Shown: positions 20,683 to 30,777, numbered from the stretch's first letter. The stretch is 64,000 nucleotides of DNA from Gammaproteobacteria bacterium (GCA_022340305.1 JAJDOF010000035.1:1-64000); one strand, 5' to 3'. Notes: generated by a model from the sequence alone, not told the origin. Numbers and translations are program-made.

Positions 20683-22011
20683 ATGAACGATCTATTTCTG
20701 GCGGAAAAAGCGTTTCAACCCCTGGCTGACCGCATGCGGCCGCGTCAGCTGGATCAGGTCTACGGCCAATCACACCTGCTCGCTCCCGGCAAACCGCTAC
20801 GCCAGGCAATCGAATCCAATCGACTGCATTCGATGATTTTCTGGGGCCCCCCGGGAACTGGAAAAACGACTATCGCCCGCCTGCTCGCGGAATATTCCGA
20901 TGCGCGCTTCCTCACCCTGTCGGCGGTGCTGTCGGGCGTCAAAGATATCCGCGAGGCGATCGAGCAGGCGCGCCAGTTTCAGGGGAAGACAGTATTGTTC
21001 GTGGACGAAGTGCATCGCTTCAACAAGGCCCAACAGGATGCTTTTCTGCCACACATCGAAGACGGCACCATTCTGTTTGTCGGCGCTACCACCGAAAACC
21101 CTTCCTTCGAACTCAACAACGCGCTGTTATCGCGCACGCGCACCTACGTATTAAAACCAATACAGGCCGAGGATATCGAACAGGTGATTACGCGCGCCCT
21201 GCAGGATCGCGAGCATGGTCTCGGACAACTCGATCTGCAAATCGATGAGGATGCCAGGCGGATGCTGGCGCTGGCTGCCGATGGTGATGCGCGGCGTGCG
21301 CTCACTTATCTTGAAATTGTTAGTGACCTGGTGGAGGACGGACGTATCAATGCGGCACTGGTTGGCGAAATTGCGCAACAGGGTCCACGACGATTCGACA
21401 AGGGCGGTGATGTTTTTTACGAGCAGATCTCGGCGCTGCATAAATCGGTGCGGGGCTCCGATCCGGATGCGGCGCTCTACTGGTTTTGTCGTATGATCGA
21501 CGGCGGTTGTGACCCGACCTATATCGCGCGGCGGGTGGTACGCATGGCGGTTGAGGATATCGGTATCGCCGATCCACGTGCGCTGGAGCTGTGCCTGCAG
21601 GGCTGGCAGACATTTGAACGCCTGGGTAGCCCGGAGGGTGAACTGGCGATTGCACAGGGAATCGTTTACCTGGCCTGTGCCGCCAAGAGTAACGCCGTTT
21701 ACAGTGCCTACCAGCAGGCCATGGAGGATGCGCGCAGTTCGGGCAGCCTGGAAGTACCCTTGCATTTGCGCAATGCCCCGACCCGTTTCATGGCAGAGCA
21801 GGGCTACGGTGATGGTTACCGTTATGCGCATGATGAAAACGATGCCTTCGCTGCCGGCGTCGACTATTTTCCGCAAGCGCTGGCAGGGCGAGTGTATTAC
21901 CACCCGGTCGCGCGTGGGCTCGAGATCAAGATCGCCGAAAAGCTGGCCCGTCTAAGGCAACTGAACTGCGATGCGCAAAGGGAAGCCGTTGAATCAAAGA
22001 CCCCGAAATAA
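20683..22011 (+). CDS. rarA: Replication-associated recombination protein A (RarA/MgsA)
   Basis: AAA+ ATPase related to clamp loaders that acts at stalled replication forks. The 442 residues include Walker [15 protein letters not shown], Walker [26 protein letters not shown], sensor [18 protein letters not shown], and the C-terminal tetramerisation region ending in [20 protein letters not shown]. Every family block is intact. It completes the ftsK-lolA-rarA run. In enterobacteria serS follows; here a DUF938 methyltransferase does. Confidence 0.95.
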   Translation: MNDLFLAEKAFQPLADRMRPRQLDQVYGQSHLLAPGKPLRQAIESNRLHSMIFWGPPGTGKTTIARLLAEYSDARFLTLSAVLSGVKDIREAIEQARQFQGKTVLFVDEVHRFNKAQQDAFLPHIEDGTILFVGATTENPSFELNNALLSRTRTYVLKPIQAEDIEQVITRALQDREHGLGQLDLQIDEDARRMLALAADGDARRALTYLEIVSDLVEDGRINAALVGEIAQQGPRRFDKGGDVFYEQISALHKSVRGSDPDAALYWFCRMIDGGCDPTYIARRVVRMAVEDIGIADPRALELCLQGWQTFERLGSPEGELAIAQGIVYLACAAKSNAVYSAYQQAMEDARSSGSLEVPLHLRNAPTRFMAEQGYGDGYRYAHDENDAFAAGVDYFPQALAGRVYYHPVARGLEIKIAEKLARLRQLNCDAQREAVESKTPK

Positions 22012-22035
22012 CCGACAAGGCTGGCAGGGCAGGGT

Positions 22036-22626
22036 ATGAATCTGCCATATGCCCAGGCCGCCGAACAAAATAAGGCAGCCATATTGCAGGCAATCCGGCC
22101 TTACCTGCGCGGCAAGGTACTGGAGATCGGTAGCGGCACCGGCCAGCACGCGGTGTATTTCGCCAGCCTGTTGCCGGAACTTTACTGGCAAACTTCTGAT
22201 CTTGAGCCGAATCTGGACGGTATTCGCGCCTGGATAGACGATGCGGGGCTCGCTAATCTGCCGCCACCGTTGCTGCTTGACGCGATGGGCGCATGGCCCG
22301 AGAGCGAATTCGACACGATTTACACCGCCAATAGTTTCCACATCATGGATAACAACGCGGTGGCCGAGTGCATTGCGGGTTGTGGTGTCTGCCTGTCTGC
22401 CGGCGGCCATCTCATCGTCTACGGCCCCTTCAATTACGCGGGTGATTTCACCTCGGCGAGCAATGCGCGCTTCGACGCGATGTTGAAAGCCAATGATCCG
22501 GGCAGCGGTATCAAGGATTTCGAATGGCTGGATGAGCTAGCTCAATCAGCCGGTATGGCGCTTGCGATCGATATCGAAATGCCTGCCAACAATCGCAGTT
22601 TGATCTGGAAAAAACGAACTTTATAG
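22036..22626 (+). CDS. DUF938 SAM-dependent methyltransferase
   Basis: A class I methyltransferase of 196 residues. It begins PYAQAAEQNKAAIL, has the SAM loop VLEIGSGTGQHAVYFA at about 29-44, the acidic strand TSDLEP, and TIYTANSFHIM typical of the DUF938 family, where YGPF follows as the next strand. Substrate is unknown in the family. It lies 24 bases after rarA and is probably cotranscribed with it. Confidence 0.85.
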   Translation: MNLPYAQAAEQNKAAILQAIRPYLRGKVLEIGSGTGQHAVYFASLLPELYWQTSDLEPNLDGIRAWIDDAGLANLPPPLLLDAMGAWPESEFDTIYTANSFHIMDNNAVAECIAGCGVCLSAGGHLIVYGPFNYAGDFTSASNARFDAMLKANDPGSGIKDFEWLDELAQSAGMALAIDIEMPANNRSLIWKKRTL

Positions 22627-22671
22627 TGCAAAGTTGGACTAAGCTTCTGGATTCAAAAACAACATAAAATC

Positions 22672-23415
22672 ATGATGAAATATTTTACAAAGGCTCTTGT
22701 TGCCAGCCTGATATGCCTGTTTGCTATGCCTTATGCCGGCGCCAGCGAGGATTCGGTAGAAGACATGACGCGCCTGCTCAAACTGCGCCTCGGTACCGAC
22801 GAGGTCGACACCCCGGTGGCGACTGGTGTCGAGGGTGTTTATCAAACTCGTTTCGGCAACAAGTTCGCCTACCTGATCGAGGGTGGGCGTTACGTGTTTA
22901 TCGGTGACCTGGTCGACCTCAAGACGGCGCTCAATATGACCGAAATGAGTCGACGCGAAATGGTTGTCGATGCGCTGGCGAATTTCGCAGTTGCCAAACA
23001 GATTGTTTATCCTGCCGCCGATAAAGAACTCGCGGTGCTGAACGTGTTTACCGACACCAGTTGCGGCTACTGTCAGCAGCTGCACAAGGAAGTGAAATTC
23101 CTGCAGGAGGCCGGTATATCGGTACATTACTACCCCTATCCACGCGGCGGTAGCCGGGGGCCTGGTTATAGCGATATGCGCAAGGTCTGGTGTGCCGATG
23201 ACAAACTAGCGGCGCTGAGTATTGCCAAAGGCGCGCAGGCCGGTACTTTGCAATCGACTTCGGATTGCGAATTGGCCCAGGCTGTCGACGAAGGATTTAT
23301 ACTGGGTAACCAGATTGGCGTTACCGGAACACCCTCGCTTTTTACCAGCGATGGCACCCGCTTCAACGGCTACGTCCCCTACCGCGAATTGATCCCACAG
23401 TTGATAAAACAGTAA
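22672..23415 (+). CDS. dsbC: DsbC-family thiol:disulfide interchange protein
   Basis: Periplasmic disulfide isomerase/reductase. The 247-residue precursor has a signal peptide (residues 1-23, ending AGAS), a DsbC-type dimerisation domain (about 25-105), and a thioredoxin domain with the active site SCGYC (FTDTSCGYCQQLH) and cis-proline loop VTGTPSLF. A second cysteine pair lies at KVWCAD and SDCELA. DsbC rather than DsbG is favoured by the CGYC motif. It stands alone with AT-rich DNA after it. Confidence 0.88.
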   Translation: MMKYFTKALVASLICLFAMPYAGASEDSVEDMTRLLKLRLGTDEVDTPVATGVEGVYQTRFGNKFAYLIEGGRYVFIGDLVDLKTALNMTEMSRREMVVDALANFAVAKQIVYPAADKELAVLNVFTDTSCGYCQQLHKEVKFLQEAGISVHYYPYPRGGSRGPGYSDMRKVWCADDKLAALSIAKGAQAGTLQSTSDCELAQAVDEGFILGNQIGVTGTPSLFTSDGTRFNGYVPYRELIPQLIKQ

Positions 23416-23533
23416 GGTTTCCAATTAAAATCGTACAAAATTCGTATCGCCAGTGTCGAGCATGCATTTGTGCGCGTCGAATAAATTTACTGTGTTAACA
23501 TTCCGTTTATTTTCAACAATGAGATCAGCCTGA

Positions 23534-23695
23534 ATGCCTGATACGCAATCACCGACCGAGCCGACAACCGATGAAGTAGTCGAGGATCAGCCTGGCGACA
23601 GCGAACCCGAGGCCGTGGAGTACGGTGGCCCGAAGGGCAGGGATCCCACTCGCTACGGTGACTGGGAGAAAAACGGTCGCTGCATCGATTTCTGA
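23534..23695 (+). CDS. SdhAF4-type succinate dehydrogenase assembly factor (DUF1674)
   Basis: A 53-codon gene with an acidic N-terminal half and the family's diagnostic end GGPKGRDPTRYGDWEKNGR followed by CIDF. This matches DUF1674/SDHAF4, whose mitochondrial members bind flavinylated SDHA and protect it before assembly. Position supports the assignment: 49 bases upstream of sdhC, in the same direction. The bacterial protein is far shorter than eukaryotic homologues but carries the conserved part. Confidence 0.85.
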   Translation: MPDTQSPTEPTTDEVVEDQPGDSEPEAVEYGGPKGRDPTRYGDWEKNGRCIDF

Positions 23696-23744
23696 TAAAT
23701 GCCGCCTTCGGCTCCTGGCGCAACCGCTAACCTGGGAATAGACG

Positions 23745-24128
23745 ATGTCCAATCACAATCAACCTGTTTCACCACATCTGCAAATTTATCGTTTGCCGCT
23801 CACCGCGATACTGTCGATTACTCACCGCCTCACCGGGGTTTTCCTGGCGTTTGGCTGCATGCTGCTGGTGTGGTTGCTGGCGGCTGCCGCACAGGGTGCC
23901 GAGTCATACGAAGCGTTGGCACCACATTTTCAAGCCTGGTATGGGCAGATTTTCATGCTCGGCTTCCTCTTTTCCCTGTACCTGCATTTCTGTAACGGCA
24001 TTCGCCATTTGTTCTGGGATGTCGGCTACGGCTTTGAACTCGAGACAGTCGATCTGACCGCGAAGCTGGCGATTGTGATGACGCTGGTGCTCACCTTTGT
24101 AACCTGGCTGGTCGGGGGGGCTGGTTGA
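23745..24128 (+). CDS. sdhC: Succinate dehydrogenase cytochrome b556 subunit
   Basis: Membrane anchor of complex II that binds heme b and quinone with SdhD. The 127 residues hold three helices. RPVSPHLQIYRLP-type N terminus (QPVSPHLQIYRLPLTAILSITHRLTG) and LHFCNGIRHLFWDVG with the axial heme histidine are the family signatures. It opens the structural operon and ends with a stop overlapping the start region of sdhD. Length and motifs are normal. Confidence 0.95.
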   Translation: MSNHNQPVSPHLQIYRLPLTAILSITHRLTGVFLAFGCMLLVWLLAAAAQGAESYEALAPHFQAWYGQIFMLGFLFSLYLHFCNGIRHLFWDVGYGFELETVDLTAKLAIVMTLVLTFVTWLVGGAG

Positions 24129-24130
24129 TC

Positions 24131-24511
24131 ATGCGCGATTTGAGATCTCCTTTATCCCGGGTCAAGGGATTGGGTTCGGCGCGAGAGGGCACCGGCCATT
24201 TCTGGCATCAACGCCTTACCGCGTTATTATTGATCCCACTGGCACTGTGGATCGGTTTCTGTATAGCGGCCTTGCCGGCTGACTACGCCACCCTGGCTGC
24301 CTGGGTGAGACAGCCGTTGGTGACGGTCGCGCTGGTGTTGCTGATCATCGCCGTGTTTTACCATGCGCAACTCGGTCTGCAGATTGTCATTGAAGATTAC
24401 GTTGCCTCACATGCAGGCCGCACGCTGGTTTTGTTGATATCGAACCTACTGTGTTTACTGTTCGGTACCGTCGGTGTGATTTCGGTGCTGAAAATTTCCT
24501 TTGGGGCCTGA
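24131..24511 (+). CDS. sdhD: Succinate dehydrogenase hydrophobic anchor subunit
   Basis: Second membrane anchor of complex II, 126 residues, three helices. It has the [20 protein letters not shown] entry (here [16 protein letters not shown]) and the heme-ligand helix [14 protein letters not shown]. The ATG at 24131, two bases after the sdhC stop, gives a normal N terminus; a TTG at 24125 overlapping sdhC is possible. Together with SdhC it completes the quinone site. Confidence 0.95.
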   Translation: MRDLRSPLSRVKGLGSAREGTGHFWHQRLTALLLIPLALWIGFCIAALPADYATLAAWVRQPLVTVALVLLIIAVFYHAQLGLQIVIEDYVASHAGRTLVLLISNLLCLLFGTVGVISVLKISFGA

Positions 24512-24512
24512 C

Positions 24513-26300
24513 ATGTCCAACGACTATAAATTAATCGATCACAGCTACGACGTGGTCATCGTCGGCGCCGGTGGTGCCGGCTTGCGTGCCACCCTGGGCA
24601 TGGCCGCGGCAGGATTGTCCACCGCCTGTATCACCAAGGTGTTTCCGACTCGTAGTCATACGGTAGCGGCACAGGGCGGCATGAGTGCCTCGCTCGGCAA
24701 CATGGGCCCGGATACCTGGCAATGGCACATGTATGACACCATCAAGGGTTCCGACTGGTTAGGCGATCAGGATGCGATCGAATACATGTGCCGTGAAGCG
24801 GTTCCTGCGGTCATCGAACTCGAACACTACGGGGTGCCGTTTTCGCGTACCGAGGAAGGCAAGATTTATCAACGCCCCTTCGGTGGCATGACGACCAATT
24901 TCGGAGAAGGCACTGCGCAGCGCACCTGTGCAGCTGCAGATCGTACCGGGCACGCAATATTGCATACCCTTTACCAGCAATCGTTGAAGCATCGTGCCGA
25001 GTTTTTCATCGAGTACTTCGCCATCGATCTGATCATGGAAGACGGCGTCTGTCGCGGCGTAGTGGCCTGGGACCTGGCCACGGGTGAACTGCATCGTTTT
25101 CGCGCGCACACCGTGGTGCTGGCTACCGGCGGCTGCGGCCGCGCCTATTTTTCGGCGACTTCGGCACATACCTGTACCGGTGATGGTGGTGGTATGGTAG
25201 TGCGTGCGGGCCTGCCGTTGCAGGATATGGAATTCGTACAGTTTCATCCGACCGGCATATATGGCGCCGGTGTGCTGATTACCGAGGGTGTTCGCGGCGA
25301 GGGTGGCTATTTGACCAACTCGGAAGGCGAGCGCTTTATGGAACGCTACGCGCCCAATGCCAAGGACCTGGCCTCGCGCGATGTGGTCAGCCGCTCGATG
25401 ACGATCGAAATCAATGAAGGCCGGGGCGTGGGTGCGAACAAGGATCACATCCATTTGCACCTTGAGCACCTCGGGCCCGAGGTCATCAATGAGCGCCTGC
25501 CGGGTATCTCTGAATCAGCTGAAATATTTGCCGGGGTCGACGTCACCAGGGAACCGATTCCCGTGTTACCGACCGTGCATTACAACATGGGCGGTATTCC
25601 TACTAACTATCACGGCGAGGTCGTCACCCTGAAAGACGGGGATCCGGATTCGATCGTGCCCGGATTGATGTCAATCGGCGAAGCGGCCTGTGTCTCGGTG
25701 CACGGCGCTAACCGGCTCGGTTCCAATTCATTGCTCGATATCGTGGTTTTTGGTCGCGCTGCTGCGCTACGCGCAGCGGAGAAAATAAAGCCTGGTATGG
25801 CGCACAAACCGCTGGCTGCGGATGCCTGCGATGGAATTCTGCAACGCTTCGATCGTTTGCGTAACGCTTCGGGGGCGACGCCGACGGCGAAAATCAGGGA
25901 TCAGATGCAGCGCGACATGCAACAGCATGCTGCGGTGTTTCGCACCGGCGATTCGATGAGCGAGGGTGTCGAAAAGCTGAATGCAGTGTTCGCCAGTTTT
26001 GCCGATGTCGGTGTCAGCGACCGAGGACTGGTGTGGAACACTGACCTGGTTGAAACACTGGAACTTGAGAATTTGTTGTTGCAGGCACAGGCCACGATAC
26101 ACAGCGCGGCCAACCGAACCGAGAGTCGCGGTGGACACGCGCGCGAAGACTATCCGGAACGCGATGACGAAAACTGGATGAAGCACACGCTCTCCTGGGT
26201 TGACGACAAAGGACAGGTCAGCTTCGACTATCGTCCGGTGCACATGTACACGCTCAGTGATGAGTGTGAAGTCATTCCGCCGAAGAAACGGGTTTACTGA
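24513..26300 (+). CDS. sdhA: Succinate dehydrogenase flavoprotein subunit
   Basis: Catalytic subunit oxidising succinate to fumarate at covalently bound FAD, facing the cytoplasm. The 595 residues start with a dinucleotide fold [13 protein letters not shown], and the [17 protein letters not shown] segment holds the histidine that links FAD. Substrate-binding blocks [21 protein letters not shown] and the C-terminal [16 protein letters not shown] are intact. ATG 24513 follows the sdhD stop by one base. Two assembly factors for this flavoprotein flank the operon. Confidence 0.97.
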   Translation: MSNDYKLIDHSYDVVIVGAGGAGLRATLGMAAAGLSTACITKVFPTRSHTVAAQGGMSASLGNMGPDTWQWHMYDTIKGSDWLGDQDAIEYMCREAVPAVIELEHYGVPFSRTEEGKIYQRPFGGMTTNFGEGTAQRTCAAADRTGHAILHTLYQQSLKHRAEFFIEYFAIDLIMEDGVCRGVVAWDLATGELHRFRAHTVVLATGGCGRAYFSATSAHTCTGDGGGMVVRAGLPLQDMEFVQFHPTGIYGAGVLITEGVRGEGGYLTNSEGERFMERYAPNAKDLASRDVVSRSMTIEINEGRGVGANKDHIHLHLEHLGPEVINERLPGISESAEIFAGVDVTREPIPVLPTVHYNMGGIPTNYHGEVVTLKDGDPDSIVPGLMSIGEAACVSVHGANRLGSNSLLDIVVFGRAAALRAAEKIKPGMAHKPLAADACDGILQRFDRLRNASGATPTAKIRDQMQRDMQQHAAVFRTGDSMSEGVEKLNAVFASFADVGVSDRGLVWNTDLVETLELENLLLQAQATIHSAANRTESRGGHAREDYPERDDENWMKHTLSWVDDKGQVSFDYRPVHMYTLSDECEVIPPKKRVY

Positions 26301-26313
26301 GGAAGCAGACAAG

Positions 26314-27096
26314 ATGGCAGAATTTACCTTACCCGCCAACTCCGTGATCAAGCCGGGCAAGTTGTTCAAGGCCGCCGCGGGCGTTACCAACATCAAACGC
26401 TTCGTGGTTTATCGCTACGATCCGGGCAGCGGAGAAAATCCGTACACCGATACTTACGAAGTCGATATGGACAGCTGCGGACCGATGGTGCTGGATGCAC
26501 TGCTGAAGATCAAGGATGAAATGGATGCGACATTGTCGCTGCGGCGCTCCTGTCGCGAAGGTATCTGTGGCTCCTGCTCGATGAATATCGATGGCGGCAA
26601 TACGCTGGCCTGCACCCAGTCGATTGCCTCCATCAAAGGTGACGTCAAGGTATATCCACTCCCCCATCAACCGGTGGTCAAGGACCTGGTATCCGATCTC
26701 ACCAATTTTTACGCCCAGTATGCATCGGTGGAACCGTGGATGAAAACCGATACGGCAACGCCCCCAGATCGGGAGCGCCTGCAATCGCGTGAAGACCGCG
26801 AAAAACTCGACGGCCTCTACGAGTGTATCCTGTGCGCCTGTTGCTCAACCAGTTGCCCCAGTTACTGGTGGAACAGCGACCGCTACCTGGGCCCGGCGGC
26901 ACTGCTAAATGCCTACCGCTGGATCGTCGACAGCCGCGACGAGGCTGCTGGCGAGCGGCTCGACGAGCTCGAAGATCCATTCAAGCTCTATCGCTGCCAC
27001 ACCATCATGAACTGCACCAAGGTCTGTCCGAAGGGCCTGAACCCTGCGAAAGCTATTGCTGAAACCAAGAAGTTGATGGTGCAGCGCAAGATATAA
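26314..27096 (+). CDS. sdhB: Succinate dehydrogenase iron-sulfur subunit
   Basis: Passes electrons from SdhA through 2Fe-2S, 4Fe-4S and 3Fe-4S clusters to quinone. The 260-residue protein has [17 protein letters not shown] for the first cluster and [16 protein letters not shown] plus [15 protein letters not shown] for the other two. Start ATG at 26314 lies 13 bases after the sdhA stop and gives the expected length; a longer frame from 26200 overlaps sdhA and is rejected. Confidence 0.96.
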   Translation: MAEFTLPANSVIKPGKLFKAAAGVTNIKRFVVYRYDPGSGENPYTDTYEVDMDSCGPMVLDALLKIKDEMDATLSLRRSCREGICGSCSMNIDGGNTLACTQSIASIKGDVKVYPLPHQPVVKDLVSDLTNFYAQYASVEPWMKTDTATPPDRERLQSREDREKLDGLYECILCACCSTSCPSYWWNSDRYLGPAALLNAYRWIVDSRDEAAGERLDELEDPFKLYRCHTIMNCTKVCPKGLNPAKAIAETKKLMVQRKI

Positions 27097-27117
27097 TTTT
27101 GCGACGCTACCCGCCAG

Positions 27118-27351
27118 ATGTCTGAAATGTCACGCTTGAGATGGTTGTGCCGGCGTGGCATGAAAGAACTCGATGTCGTTCTCAATCGCTACCTCGATTA
27201 CGGATACCAGGCGGCCAGCGACGCTGATCAGGCCCAGTTTCGGGCCCTGTTGGAAATGCCCGATCCGGATCTGTACAATCTATTGCTCAGACGCGATGCG
27301 ACATCCGATCCCGAGCGCCAACGTCTGTTGCAGGAATTACGCAGACGCTAA
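27118..27351 (+). CDS. sdhE: FAD assembly factor SdhE
   Basis: Small cytosolic protein (77 residues) needed for covalent FAD attachment to SdhA and FrdA. The RRGMKELD motif (residues 13-20), whose RGxxE core contacts the flavoprotein, is intact, and the five-helix protein length is typical. It follows sdhB by 21 bases and precedes a YgfX-like membrane gene, mirroring the enterobacterial sdhE-ygfX pair. Confidence 0.93.
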   Translation: MSEMSRLRWLCRRGMKELDVVLNRYLDYGYQAASDADQAQFRALLEMPDPDLYNLLLRRDATSDPERQRLLQELRRR

Positions 27352-27405
27352 GGCGGTAAATTTTCCGGCAAAATATTTCGGGTCAAGCATGACAGGGAAA
27401 GTCAC

Positions 27406-27822
27406 TTGCAGGAATACTACGAAGTCAGCCCTTCAAGAACGCAATTGATTCTGCTGCTTTCAGCCTACCTGGCTGGGGGGCTCACAATATATTTTTATCT
27501 CAGCCCTGTATTTTTCAAATGGACAGCACTGGCCGCATTAGCGATAGCTGCGTTCATCGAATCCAGGCGTTTGATTCAACACGATATTATTCGTTTAAGT
27601 ATCAATTTGAGCCGCGCCTCGATCGAGATTCAACAGCACGGGCAACCATATTTCTATTGTAAATACAAGGTTTACGAGACTCGTTGGTTTGCTATTCTTA
27701 AGCTCATGGATCAACACACCGACAGGACCCTGATATTGAATTCTGATTGCTTCACCTCGATTGAGAAATACCGGCGGCTACGCTTCGATCTACGTTGCCT
27801 GGAGCGCTCCGATGCTACTTGA
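27406..27822 (+). CDS. YgfX/CptA-like membrane protein
   Basis: A 138-residue protein with two adjacent helices (residues about 13-50) and a soluble C-terminal part containing the WFAILKL and TLILNSDCFTSIEKYRRLRFDLR segments. In E. coli ygfX (cptA) follows sdhE (cptB) and was described as a membrane toxin/antitoxin partner or as an SdhE-associated protein; that biology is debated. The call here rests on the same position, size and membrane topology, not on strong motifs. The start is TTG at 27406 since no ATG fits. Its end overlaps the next gene by 11 bases. Confidence 0.6.
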   Translation: MQEYYEVSPSRTQLILLLSAYLAGGLTIYFYLSPVFFKWTALAALAIAAFIESRRLIQHDIIRLSINLSRASIEIQQHGQPYFYCKYKVYETRWFAILKLMDQHTDRTLILNSDCFTSIEKYRRLRFDLRCLERSDAT

Positions 27823-28273
27823 TCTGAATCCGGTTCGAGCGGGTCGCTTCGCCAATGCGCGCAGCTTTGCCGGATTGATGGAACTCTATGAGCAAAACTA
27901 CATGCGCCTGCGTAGCATTGCACCGGATCTCAAGGTCGCTGACGAAATGATATCAACGGTACCCGGGCATGAGGATCTGTACCTGTCAATTACCCAGCGC
28001 TGCCGTTACACCACCATGCTGCGCATGACGTATCAGTTTGCCGATCAGGGCAATTTGATTTTCGAACCCGACTTGCACTTAAAGGTTTACCACGATGCTC
28101 GCGTGGTTGAAGTGCAGCAATTGACCTCCCGCGCTCACGGCCCAATGTATATCGCCGAGCTAATCGATCAAAAGTGGAGAATGAACCGGTTTTTATACAA
28201 ATGGCTGGGGTACTGTTTGCACCAGGGTCATTATTTTCAGCCAATGCAACATTTGAGGGTTAGTAATACTTAA
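27812..28273 (+). CDS. DUF1249 (YqiB-like) protein
   Basis: A 153-residue soluble protein matching DUF1249: FAGLMELYEQNYMRLRSIAPD near the start, followed by LYLSITQRCRYTTMLRMTYQF and DLHLKVYHDARVVEVQ, ending in FLYKWLGYCLHQGHYF. The function of YqiB is unknown. ATG 27812 is the natural start because the DUF1249 block begins there. It overlaps the YgfX-like gene, so it is the last gene of the sdh transcription unit; an AT-rich stretch follows. Confidence 0.75.
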   Translation: MLLDLNPVRAGRFANARSFAGLMELYEQNYMRLRSIAPDLKVADEMISTVPGHEDLYLSITQRCRYTTMLRMTYQFADQGNLIFEPDLHLKVYHDARVVEVQQLTSRAHGPMYIAELIDQKWRMNRFLYKWLGYCLHQGHYFQPMQHLRVSNT

Positions 28274-28368
28274 CATTAAATAATAAAAATAAGTTTATGA
28301 TTTATATCGATATTATTATTTCAACAATCGCTGCTCGCAATTTCCCGGCCGCTCGATTCAAATACATC

Positions 28369-28422
28369 TTGACCTGACTCTGGTCATCGATATAATTCCT
28401 GACTAAATTAGTCGGGAATTAT
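28369..28422 (+). promoter_or_regulatory. iscR promoter with type 1 IscR operator
   Basis: TTGACC (28369-28374) and TATAAT (28391-28396) with a 16-base spacer make an excellent sigma-70 promoter. A nearly perfect 31-base palindrome (28392-28422), centred on GACTAAATTAGTC, overlaps the -10 and start point. It matches the [2Fe-2S]-IscR type 1 site of E. coli in sequence and placement, so negative autoregulation of iscRSU is expected. Confidence 0.85.
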
Positions 28423-28433
28423 GGAATTTAGAC

Positions 28434-28907
28434 ATGCGCTTATCTACCAAAGGCCGTTACGCAGTAACCGCGATGATGGATATTGCATTGCACGAGAGAG
28501 TCGGGCCAGTCACCCTGGCAGATATATCTCAATGCCAGGGCATATCGCTTTCTTACCTCGAACAGTTATTCGCCAAGCTACGCAAGGGCGGTCTGGTCGA
28601 GGGCGTGCGTGGTCCGGGCGGGGGTTATCGACTGGCTCGACCGGCCGATCAGATTTCCGTCGCTGACATCATCCAGTCAGTGGACGAAAAACTGGATATG
28701 ACCAAGTGCGGCGGCAAGGGTAATTGTTCGCAGGGTGAAAAATGCCTGACGCATCAACTCTGGTTCGAGTTGTCCTGCAATCTTTATCGCTTCCTGAGCG
28801 GTATCAAGCTTGATCAATACGTCAATCGCCCCGATATAAGTGAATTAGTGAAGAAACAGGACATTCAGTACGGGCGCTTTCTAAATCGTCCGCAAGCAAT
28901 AGCCTGA
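28434..28907 (+). CDS. iscR: Iron-sulfur cluster regulator IscR
   Basis: Rrf2-family transcription factor that senses [2Fe-2S] supply. The 157 residues have the winged helix (MRLSTKGRYAVTAMMDIAL to about residue 68) and cluster ligands Cys92, Cys98, Cys104 and His107 in KCGGKGNC...KCLTHQLW. All ligands are present, so it should repress its own operon through the operator upstream when Fe-S is abundant. iscS follows after 21 bases. Confidence 0.96.
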   Translation: MRLSTKGRYAVTAMMDIALHERVGPVTLADISQCQGISLSYLEQLFAKLRKGGLVEGVRGPGGGYRLARPADQISVADIIQSVDEKLDMTKCGGKGNCSQGEKCLTHQLWFELSCNLYRFLSGIKLDQYVNRPDISELVKKQDIQYGRFLNRPQAIA

Positions 28908-28928
28908 ATTGGAGAAATGAAGTGAGTA

Positions 28929-30158
28929 ATGCCCATGAGTAACATCAAATTACCTATATACCTTGATTACAGTGCCACCACGCCTATCGATCCCCGGGTC
29001 GCGGCGAAAATGGCCGAATGTCTGACGATCGAAGGCAATTTTGGTAACCCCGCGTCGCGCAGTCACTCGTTTGGCTGGACCGCGGAAGCCGCGGTTGATC
29101 TGGCCCGTCAACAGGTTGCTGACCTGGTGAATGCCGATCATCGTGAAATCGTCTGGACCAGTGGTGCGACCGAATCGGATAATCTGGCGATCAAGGGTGC
29201 TGCGCATTTTTATCGCAAGAAAGGCAATCACATCATCACTCTCAAAACCGAGCACAAGGCGGTACTCGATACCTGCCGTCAACTCGAACGTGAAGGTTTT
29301 ACCGTCACTTACCTGGATCCGCAGGAAAATGGCCTGCTGGATATGGAAGCGCTTAAAGCAGCTACCACCGATCAGACTATTCTTATTTCGATAATGCACG
29401 TCAATAACGAGATCGGTGTTATTCAGGATATCGCGGCGATCGGTGAATTCGCGCGCGCAAATCGAATCATTTTCCACGTTGATGCGGCGCAGTCTACCGG
29501 CAAGGTCGAGATAGACCTGCAGACGCTGCAAGTCGACCTGATGTCCTTCTGTGCGCACAAGACATACGGACCCAAGGGTGTTGGCGCGCTTTACGTACGT
29601 CGCAAGCCGCGCGTTCGTCTCGAGGCACAGATGCACGGTGGCGGTCATGAACGCGGAATGCGTTCCGGAACCCTGGCCACGCATCAAATTGTTGGCATGG
29701 GTGAAGCTTTCCGCATTGCTAAAGAAGAAATGGCGACTGAAAACGAACGTATTCGCATGATGCGAGATCGACTCTATAACGGTCTTAAAGATATGGAAGA
29801 AGTCTACGTCAACGGTGACCTCGAGCATCGTATTGCCGGGAACCTGAACATCAGTTTCAATTTTGTCGAAGGTGAGTCGTTAATCATGGCCCTGCGTGAT
29901 CTGGCCGTGTCGTCTGGCTCGGCCTGTACCTCCGCAAGCCTTGAACCTTCCTACGTGCTGCGAGCATTGGGACGCAACGACGAGCTGGCGCATAGCTCCA
30001 TCCGCTTTACCATCGGCCGCTTTACCACTGTCGAGGAAATCGATTATACGGTTGACCTGGTGCGTGCTGCGGTTGAAAAATTACGTGGTTTGTCGCCGCT
30101 TTGGGATATGTACAAGGACGGTGTTGATTTGAATTCTGTTGAATGGGTAGCGCATTAG
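28929..30158 (+). CDS. iscS: Cysteine desulfurase IscS
   Basis: PLP enzyme that takes sulfur from cysteine as a persulfide and hands it to IscU and tRNA-thiolation proteins. The 409 residues show [18 protein letters not shown], the PLP lysine in [12 protein letters not shown] and the mobile-loop cysteine in [12 protein letters not shown]. Two ATGs (28929, 28935) are possible starts. Length and motifs identify housekeeping IscS, not SufS or NifS. Confidence 0.96.
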   Translation: MPMSNIKLPIYLDYSATTPIDPRVAAKMAECLTIEGNFGNPASRSHSFGWTAEAAVDLARQQVADLVNADHREIVWTSGATESDNLAIKGAAHFYRKKGNHIITLKTEHKAVLDTCRQLEREGFTVTYLDPQENGLLDMEALKAATTDQTILISIMHVNNEIGVIQDIAAIGEFARANRIIFHVDAAQSTGKVEIDLQTLQVDLMSFCAHKTYGPKGVGALYVRRKPRVRLEAQMHGGGHERGMRSGTLATHQIVGMGEAFRIAKEEMATENERIRMMRDRLYNGLKDMEEVYVNGDLEHRIAGNLNISFNFVEGESLIMALRDLAVSSGSACTSASLEPSYVLRALGRNDELAHSSIRFTIGRFTTVEEIDYTVDLVRAAVEKLRGLSPLWDMYKDGVDLNSVEWVAH

Positions 30159-30181
30159 CCGCTACGACTTAGAGGTGAAAC

Positions 30182-30559
30182 ATGGCATATAGTGAAAAAG
30201 TACTCGATCATTACGAAAATCCACGCAACGTCGGCGTCATTGACGATGACCTGTCGGTTGGAACCGGCATGGTCGGTGCGCCCGCCTGTGGCGATGTGAT
30301 GAGATTGCAAATCAAGGTAAACAGCGACGGTATTATTGAAGATGCCAAGTTCAAAACCTACGGTTGTGGCTCGGCGATCGCGTCGAGTTCGCTGGTGACC
30401 GAGTGGGTCAAAGGTAAGAGCCTGGACGAAGCGGCCGGAATCAAGAATACGCATATTGCCGAAGAACTGGCATTGCCCCCGGTCAAGATCCACTGTTCGG
30501 TGCTGGCCGAGGACGCGATTGCCGCGGCCATCGACAACTATCGTAGCAAGCATCAATAA
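30182..30559 (+). CDS. iscU: Fe-S cluster scaffold protein IscU
   Basis: Scaffold where [2Fe-2S] and [4Fe-4S] clusters are built with IscS and sulfur. The 125-residue protein has the three ligand cysteines in GAPACGDVM, TYGCGSAIAS and KIHCSVLAEDAI, with the conserved aspartate beside the first. LPPVKIHC is the site bound by the HscA chaperone; hscA is not in this operon. The operon ends 22 bases later at a terminator. Confidence 0.96.
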   Translation: MAYSEKVLDHYENPRNVGVIDDDLSVGTGMVGAPACGDVMRLQIKVNSDGIIEDAKFKTYGCGSAIASSSLVTEWVKGKSLDEAAGIKNTHIAEELALPPVKIHCSVLAEDAIAAAIDNYRSKHQ

Positions 30560-30580
30560 ACGTGCCGAAGTGTTAATATT

Positions 30581-30607
30581 AAAGCCCGCAACAGCGGGCT
30601 TTTTTTA
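30581..30607 (+). terminator. Rho-independent terminator after iscU
   Basis: AAAGCCCGC, an AACA loop and GCGGGCTTT followed by a run of T make a textbook intrinsic terminator 21 bases beyond the iscU stop. It closes the iscRSU unit. Confidence 0.93.
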
Positions 30608-30777
30608 TGCAGTATGGCGACAGGAAACAGGGAGCGGTAATTGGTCGTTACAGGTAATCGGGGGACATTTATTTGTATCGGGTGAAAGATTGCTGCAGGT
30701 TCATGTCGCCTGACGATATAAGTACACTATGCCCGATTACCTGTCATTTTATATTTCCGCCGTGAGGTCATGAAGCG

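Noticed and set aside
28950..29828. 292-codon minus-strand frame opposite iscS
   Set aside because: Antisense to fully conserved iscS.
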